Assembly (NCBI GenBank): GCA_028275425.1
Contig: JAPWUT010000063.1
Coordinates: 1 to 8,499 of the forward strand
Length of the DNA: 8,499 nucleotides
Direction of reading: 5' to 3'
Source: Anaerolineae bacterium
GTDB lineage: Bacteria > Chloroflexota > Anaerolineae > SpSt-600
The position numbers were made by a program, and so were the translations under genes. Positions 5,138 to 8,499 of this stretch are shown here, piece after piece. The notes under the pieces were generated by a model. The model was not told the origin of the DNA. It was given only the letters and a program-made list of their open reading frames with translations, and made no database searches. The stretch's first letter is position 1, and each line of letters opens with the position of its first letter.

Positions 5138-7001
5138 CCCTCCAAAGGAGCACAATCACCAAGGCTGCGGCCGTAACGGCCAAGAGGAAAACCATGGGCT
5201 TAACCCAGGGGTAAAGTTCCTGGAACTCCCTCTGGAAGGAGATTTTTCCCCCCGGTTTTACAAACCAAATCTGTCCACTACCCCCTATCCCAAGCTCCAA
5301 CTCCAGAGAAGAATTCCCGCTGAAAGCAGCCAGCTCTGCCTCCCCACGCTTAATAAGCTCAAGCCCAAGCCTCTGGAGGGCATCCGATTCAAAGACTTTG
5401 CCGGAAGCCAATTCGTTTTCCCTCCTCCTCCAGTTTGCTAACTCAACCTCCAACAAGCTATGTGCTTCGGATGTATCAATCTCCCCCTCAACGAAATAGC
5501 GCTTCGCCCAGAATTCCGTCCGCTCGCTCCATTCTATCTCGGAAGATTTCAAGGGTGCGAAGCAAAGGGCAAGCTCTGCCCTCGTTGGGAAGCGCTCGGC
5601 CATCTCTTTCCTCTCAGGAGCATGCTCTTTCCCCAAGGGGAAGTTTAGACTGATGAGCAAGCGCTCACCTACAGGGGAAGGCAAAGAAGCCAGGTCGGGA
5701 TCGGAGGGGTTGTAAAGGGGGCTTAGTAGGCAAGAGCACTCTATTTCCCCCACTCTGGGCTTTATCCTTACCAAAGCCTTTGTAGCTCGGCAGATGGGAA
5801 GCTTTAACCCAAGGACCTCCCAGAAATCCCGGCCCAAAGCTTCATTCACGATGGAAATGGTCTCGTGGGCTTCCCCTTCCTCCAAAAGCTTTATCGCTAA
5901 GAGGGCACTGAGGTCGCGCTTCAATCGGCCCACTTCTCCTTTCCCCACCGGAACAGGGAAGCCTTTATCGGCCAAAGCACTGGCCTTTTCAATGTAAGCG
6001 ATTGCTTCCCTATACAGGCCTTCCCTTTGCAGTTCCTGGCTCAGGGTTAGGTAGATGCTTTGCAAGGTCCAGGCCAAATTCCTCTCCGAAGCCCCCGCCT
6101 TTATCGCTTTCTCCAGCTCTTGGCCGGCTAAGGCCAGGGTAGGCAAATCCAAAGAGCCATTGGGCAAATAGGCTCGGTAATGGTAGAGGGCTGCAAGGTC
6201 CAAAGAAGCTTGGTATAGATTGGGGTCAAGGAGGCGTGCTCTCTCCAAACAAGCGATGGCTTCCCGGTAGAAGCGCTCAAACGCCTCGGAATCCGGAGGC
6301 AAAGCCATGGTTAAGGTCCGGTAAATAGTCCCGAGCTCGTAAAGGGATTGGGCGTCAGTTTTACCCCTTAGCTCTCCAAGCTTCTCCCGTAGGGGAGGAA
6401 CCGGTAGGGAAAGCTTGACTTCTGAGGGGAAAGGCTCTTCAATCCAGCGCCAGGTAAGTCTGAAACCATCAAACTCAAACCCTTTAGGCTCCGCCTGAAC
6501 CACTTCCTCTTGCCTGAAGAGGGAGGGGAAATGAACCGTAACCCTTATGCTATCAACGCCTTTGCTGGCGAAATCTTTCGGCAATGGATAGGAGAGGCCT
6601 ATCAGAGGGTAACCGGTTAAGGGCAGAGTCCCCTGCAAGGTTAGAATTCCTTTTGAACTTGGCTCAAGGGTTATCTCCACAGGGCTTAGCAGGCTAATGT
6701 CCCTTCCCCCATACTTCAAGGCAAAATTCCCGGCCGATTCTCCACCTTTCACCTGAACGGAAAAAGTCTTGGCATCAAGCTTGCTGGTGTTCTCAAACCG
6801 ATAGGAGGCGGATAAATCAAAGGCCGAAAAGTCCGGCCTTAGCTTTATGTCAACAGCCAGGGCATTTAGCCTTACCTCCTTGGGCATATTGAGGGGAGTG
6901 AGTATAGGCACAGCTGGCGCTTGGGCGGAAGCGGCTCCAGCTTTTAAAGACAGGGCCATCGTGATAAGAAATGTTAGCGGCCATCGCAATTTCCTCAGCA
7001 T
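5121..7001 (-). CDS. Exported, C-terminally anchored protein with a helical-repeat region, function unknown
   Basis: A 626-residue protein with an N-terminal signal peptide (K4-R6, hydrophobic 8-18, likely cleavage near the A-S-A-Q-A stretch at 24-28) and one hydrophobic segment at 601-620 followed by R621-A-K, so most of it should sit outside the membrane. Residues about 45-200 look beta-rich, with alternating hydrophobic strands and W/F-rich tips. Residues about 215-390 are helical and resemble TPR-like repeats, for example REAIACLERARLLDP and REAIAYIEKASALADKG. About 390-590 is mixed, with four cysteines (404, 422, 424 and 480). No catalytic motif is recognisable. The ATG has GGAGG (7006-7010 on the minus strand) four bases ahead and overlaps the miaA stop by 7 bases, so it is co-transcribed with miaA. 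The 3' end overlaps the HAD gene by 17 bases. It could be a scaffold or binding protein. Confidence 0.75.
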   Translation of the reverse strand: MLRKLRWPLTFLITMALSLKAGAASAQAPAVPILTPLNMPKEVRLNALAVDIKLRPDFSAFDLSASYRFENTSKLDAKTFSVQVKGGESAGNFALKYGGRDISLLSPVEITLEPSSKGILTLQGTLPLTGYPLIGLSYPLPKDFASKGVDSIRVTVHFPSLFRQEEVVQAEPKGFEFDGFRLTWRWIEEPFPSEVKLSLPVPPLREKLGELRGKTDAQSLYELGTIYRTLTMALPPDSEAFERFYREAIACLERARLLDPNLYQASLDLAALYHYRAYLPNGSLDLPTLALAGQELEKAIKAGASERNLAWTLQSIYLTLSQELQREGLYREAIAYIEKASALADKGFPVPVGKGEVGRLKRDLSALLAIKLLEEGEAHETISIVNEALGRDFWEVLGLKLPICRATKALVRIKPRVGEIECSCLLSPLYNPSDPDLASLPSPVGERLLISLNFPLGKEHAPERKEMAERFPTRAELALCFAPLKSSEIEWSERTEFWAKRYFVEGEIDTSEAHSLLEVELANWRRRENELASGKVFESDALQRLGLELIKRGEAELAAFSGNSSLELELGIGGSGQIWFVKPGGKISFQREFQELYPWVKPMVFLLAVTAAALVIVLLWRAKALA

Positions 7002-7939
7002 CCTTCCTCCATGAGGAAAGTCTGGATGAGTTCAAAGGCTTGGGCGCAAACTTCTCCTTTTGCTTCCAGCCAACGGATGCGGGGGTCGCTTAGTTTAAAC
7101 CAATTGTATTGATGCCGGATGAAATTCCTCGTGCGCTTTTTCATGTGGGCTACTGCTTCCTCCAAAGTTAATTCCCCTTGCAAATACAGCCCTATCTCCT
7201 TATATCCAACCCCTGACATTGACGGAAGGTCCAAAGAGTAGCCCATTTTGATGAGCTTTTCCACCTCGGCTACAAGGCCTTTCTCTAACATGGCCTCAAT
7301 ACGCCGATCAACCCGCTTGTAGAGCTCGGGGCGGGGCAAAGTTAAGCCTAAGATGAGGGTCCGGAAGAGAGGCGGGTTTCGGCGGCGAAGCTGGGAAAAA
7401 GGTTTTCCCGTGGCCAGGCACACCTCCAGGGCCCTCACCACCCTCCGGATGTTCCTCGGGTCTACGAAGGATGCAGCTTCAGGGTCAAGTTCTAAAAGGC
7501 GCCGGAAGAGCGCATCTGCCCCCTTTTCTTTTGCTTCCCTGAAGAGCCTCTCCCTAAGTTCAGGCGAGGGGGGCACTTTGGGCACCTCCCATCCTTCCAA
7601 GAAAGCCCAAACATACTGGCCTGTCCCTCCTACCAAAAGGGGTATCTTACCGCGGGAGAGGATTTCTTCCCACGCCTTCTTTGCCATCTCCAGGAACATG
7701 GCCAGAGTAAAGGTTTGGTCCGGGTAAACCACGTCAATGATGTGATGGGGAACTTTTAGGCATTCCTCCGGGGAAGGCTTGGCCGTCCCGATATCCATGT
7801 ATTTGTAAACCTGGCGCGAATCGGCTGAGATTACTTCGGCCGGGAGTTTTTCGCCCAAGCAGAGGGCAAGCTCTGTCTTCCCAACCCCTGTTGGGCCGAC
7901 TATGGCTATGAGTGGGGGCTTACCCTTCTTCAACGGCAT
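6995..7939 (-). CDS. miaA: tRNA dimethylallyltransferase MiaA
   Basis: A 314-residue protein, the usual length for MiaA, which adds a dimethylallyl group to N6 of adenosine-37 in tRNAs reading UNN codons. Visible landmarks are the P-loop GPTGVGKT (15-22), DSRQVYKYMDIGTAKP (40-55), VGGTGQY (103-109), PRNIRRVVRALEV (161-173) and the C-terminal RNFIRHQYNWF (271-281), all diagnostic of the family. Cytoplasmic. The ATG overlaps the end of the YraN gene by 20 bases and has no good ribosome binding site, so translation is probably coupled to that gene. Its stop overlaps the start of the 626-residue exported protein. No key residue is missing. Isoprenyl-tRNA may be further methylthiolated by MiaB, which is not in the window. 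Confidence 0.96.
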   Translation of the reverse strand: MPLKKGKPPLIAIVGPTGVGKTELALCLGEKLPAEVISADSRQVYKYMDIGTAKPSPEECLKVPHHIIDVVYPDQTFTLAMFLEMAKKAWEEILSRGKIPLLVGGTGQYVWAFLEGWEVPKVPPSPELRERLFREAKEKGADALFRRLLELDPEAASFVDPRNIRRVVRALEVCLATGKPFSQLRRRNPPLFRTLILGLTLPRPELYKRVDRRIEAMLEKGLVAEVEKLIKMGYSLDLPSMSGVGYKEIGLYLQGELTLEEAVAHMKKRTRNFIRHQYNWFKLSDPRIRWLEAKGEVCAQAFELIQTFLMEEGC

Positions 7940-8294
7940 TCTTAATGAGGTTTATGCGCCTTACGCTCCCTTTTGGGGATAATTCTATGGCCAAAAGGTC
8001 AATTCGCCAGAACCCATCCCAGCCCCTCTCGGCCACGTAGGACTGGGCTGCCAGGAGGAGGCGGGCTTTTTTCCAAGGGGTAATGGATTCTTCTGGGGTT
8101 CCAAAGCGAGGAGAGCGGCGGAGGCGCACTTCTACGAAGACCAGAAAGTCTCCATTTTGGGCCACCAGGTCTATTTCTCCGCCCTGGCACCGATAATTGC
8201 GCTCTAAGATTGTGTAGCCCTGTTTTTGCAAGTATCGGGCGGCCAGGTCCTCCCCCAGCCGCCCGACTTCGCGGGTGCAGTTTCTTCCTTTCAC
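7920..8294 (-). CDS. YraN family protein (UPF0102)
   Basis: A 124-residue protein with the family's pattern: GxxGEDLAARYL (11-22) with E15, GEIDLVAQ (39-46) with E40 and D42, then VFVEVRLRRSPRFG (52-65) with E55. The fold is related to restriction-endonuclease-like nucleases; the customary lysine of the E-x-K motif is R57 here. The biological role is unsettled. Start GTG at 8294 forms a GTGA overlap with the stop of the preceding gene, favouring coupled translation; no strong ribosome binding site is present. Length and composition match intact family members. Cytoplasmic. YraN genes commonly sit in varied housekeeping operons, and here it precedes miaA, which gives no clear hint of function. 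Confidence 0.9.
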   Translation of the reverse strand: MKGRNCTREVGRLGEDLAARYLQKQGYTILERNYRCQGGEIDLVAQNGDFLVFVEVRLRRSPRFGTPEESITPWKKARLLLAAQSYVAERGWDGFWRIDLLAIELSPKGSVRRINLIKNAVEEG

Positions 8295-8485
8295 GGTCTA
8301 AAACCTTGCTTGAGTAATTCTTGCAGCAGCGCTCCCAAACCACCTCCCAAGAGGCCGAGAAGCACTAAAACCACTAAGGAGACAAGAAAGAGGACGATGC
8401 TGAATATGAGGCTCGCTATGTAGAAACCGCACCCAAACCTCAAACCATCCATGATGTCCAGTTGATGCTTGTGCTCTTGGGACAT
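8291..8485 (-). CDS. Small membrane protein, function unknown
   Basis: A 64-residue product. A polar start (MSQEHKHQLD) is followed by one strongly hydrophobic segment at about 20-46 and a Gly-rich stretch (LLGGGLGALL) before a short basic tail, so one membrane span, possibly with a re-entrant or second short helix, is likely. An excellent ribosome binding site (AAAGGAGGG, minus strand, 8491-8499) stands 6 bases before the ATG, which argues that this short gene is real. Its stop overlaps the GTG of the YraN gene by 4 bases. I do not recognise a family. The upstream region lies outside the window, so the promoter of this operon is not visible. Confidence 0.7.
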   Translation of the reverse strand: MSQEHKHQLDIMDGLRFGCGFYIASLIFSIVLFLVSLVVLVLLGLLGGGLGALLQELLKQGFRP

Positions 8486-8490
8486 CTGAA

Positions 8491-8499
8491 CCCTCCTTT
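8491..8499 (-). promoter_or_regulatory. Strong ribosome binding site of the small membrane protein
   Basis: On the minus strand the sequence AAAGGAGGG ends 5 bases before the ATG at 8485, a near-ideal Shine-Dalgarno match. This is the main support for calling the 64-residue gene. Confidence 0.7.

Noticed and set aside
5169..5181. GGCCG-TAA-CGGCC hairpin after the HAD stop
   Set aside because: No T run follows on either strand and it encodes part of the membrane segment of the convergent gene; likely chance.
5226..5247. Possible plus-strand terminator (CTCC/GGAG stem then ATTTTT)
   Set aside because: Stem of only 4 bp with an 8-base loop inside the opposite coding gene; too weak to call.
1..8499. 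CRISPR arrays, insertion sequences, tRNA or rRNA genes, defence system
   Set aside because: No regularly spaced repeats, transposase, cloverleaf-like sequence or defence gene was found; only the one direct repeat pair is present.

Overview
The window (8,499 bp) is ordinary bacterial chromosome, densely packed and moderately GC-rich. No rRNA, tRNA, CRISPR array, transposase or phage gene is visible. Strong GGAGG-type ribosome binding sites, TTG/GTG starts, a lipobox protein and a small radical-SAM/cupin/formiminotransferase set fit a thermophilic or anaerobic free-living bacterium. The style of the secreted proteins and of the C-rich intergenic DNA suggests a Chloroflexota (Anaerolineae-like) genome, but that is a weak inference made without any database search.

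Layout. Positions 1-329 are non-coding and full of structure: two copies of a C-rich direct repeat, each with a G-quadruplex-type motif on the minus strand, several hairpins, a perfect 10+10 bp inverted repeat, and a good sigma70-type promoter whose -35 box lies inside one arm of that repeat. From 330 to 5137 six plus-strand genes run head to tail with overlaps or gaps of at most about 14 nt, so they probably form one operon: AmmeMemoRadiSam-type radical SAM protein (amrS-like), two-domain cupin, glutamate formimidoyltransferase, membrane-anchored alpha/beta hydrolase, a lipoprotein built from a duplicated domain, and a HAD-IB phosphatase-like protein.

From 8485 down to 5121 four minus-strand genes also overlap one another: a 64-residue membrane protein, a YraN (UPF0102) protein, MiaA (tRNA A37 dimethylallyltransferase), and a 626-residue exported protein with a helical-repeat region and a C-terminal membrane anchor. 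The two gene strings converge and their last codons overlap by 17 bp at 5121-5137.

How the genes may work together. The minus string mixes tRNA modification (miaA) with a nuclease-fold family of unclear role (YraN) and envelope proteins. The plus string begins with two probable metalloenzymes and a folate-linked one-carbon enzyme, and ends with three proteins that look envelope-facing or phosphatase/hydrolase-like. No single pathway links all six; the first three are the best candidates for a shared function. The least explained parts are the duplicated-domain lipoprotein, the 626-residue exported protein, the cupin whose second domain has lost every metal ligand, and the operator-like inverted repeat at the operon promoter.
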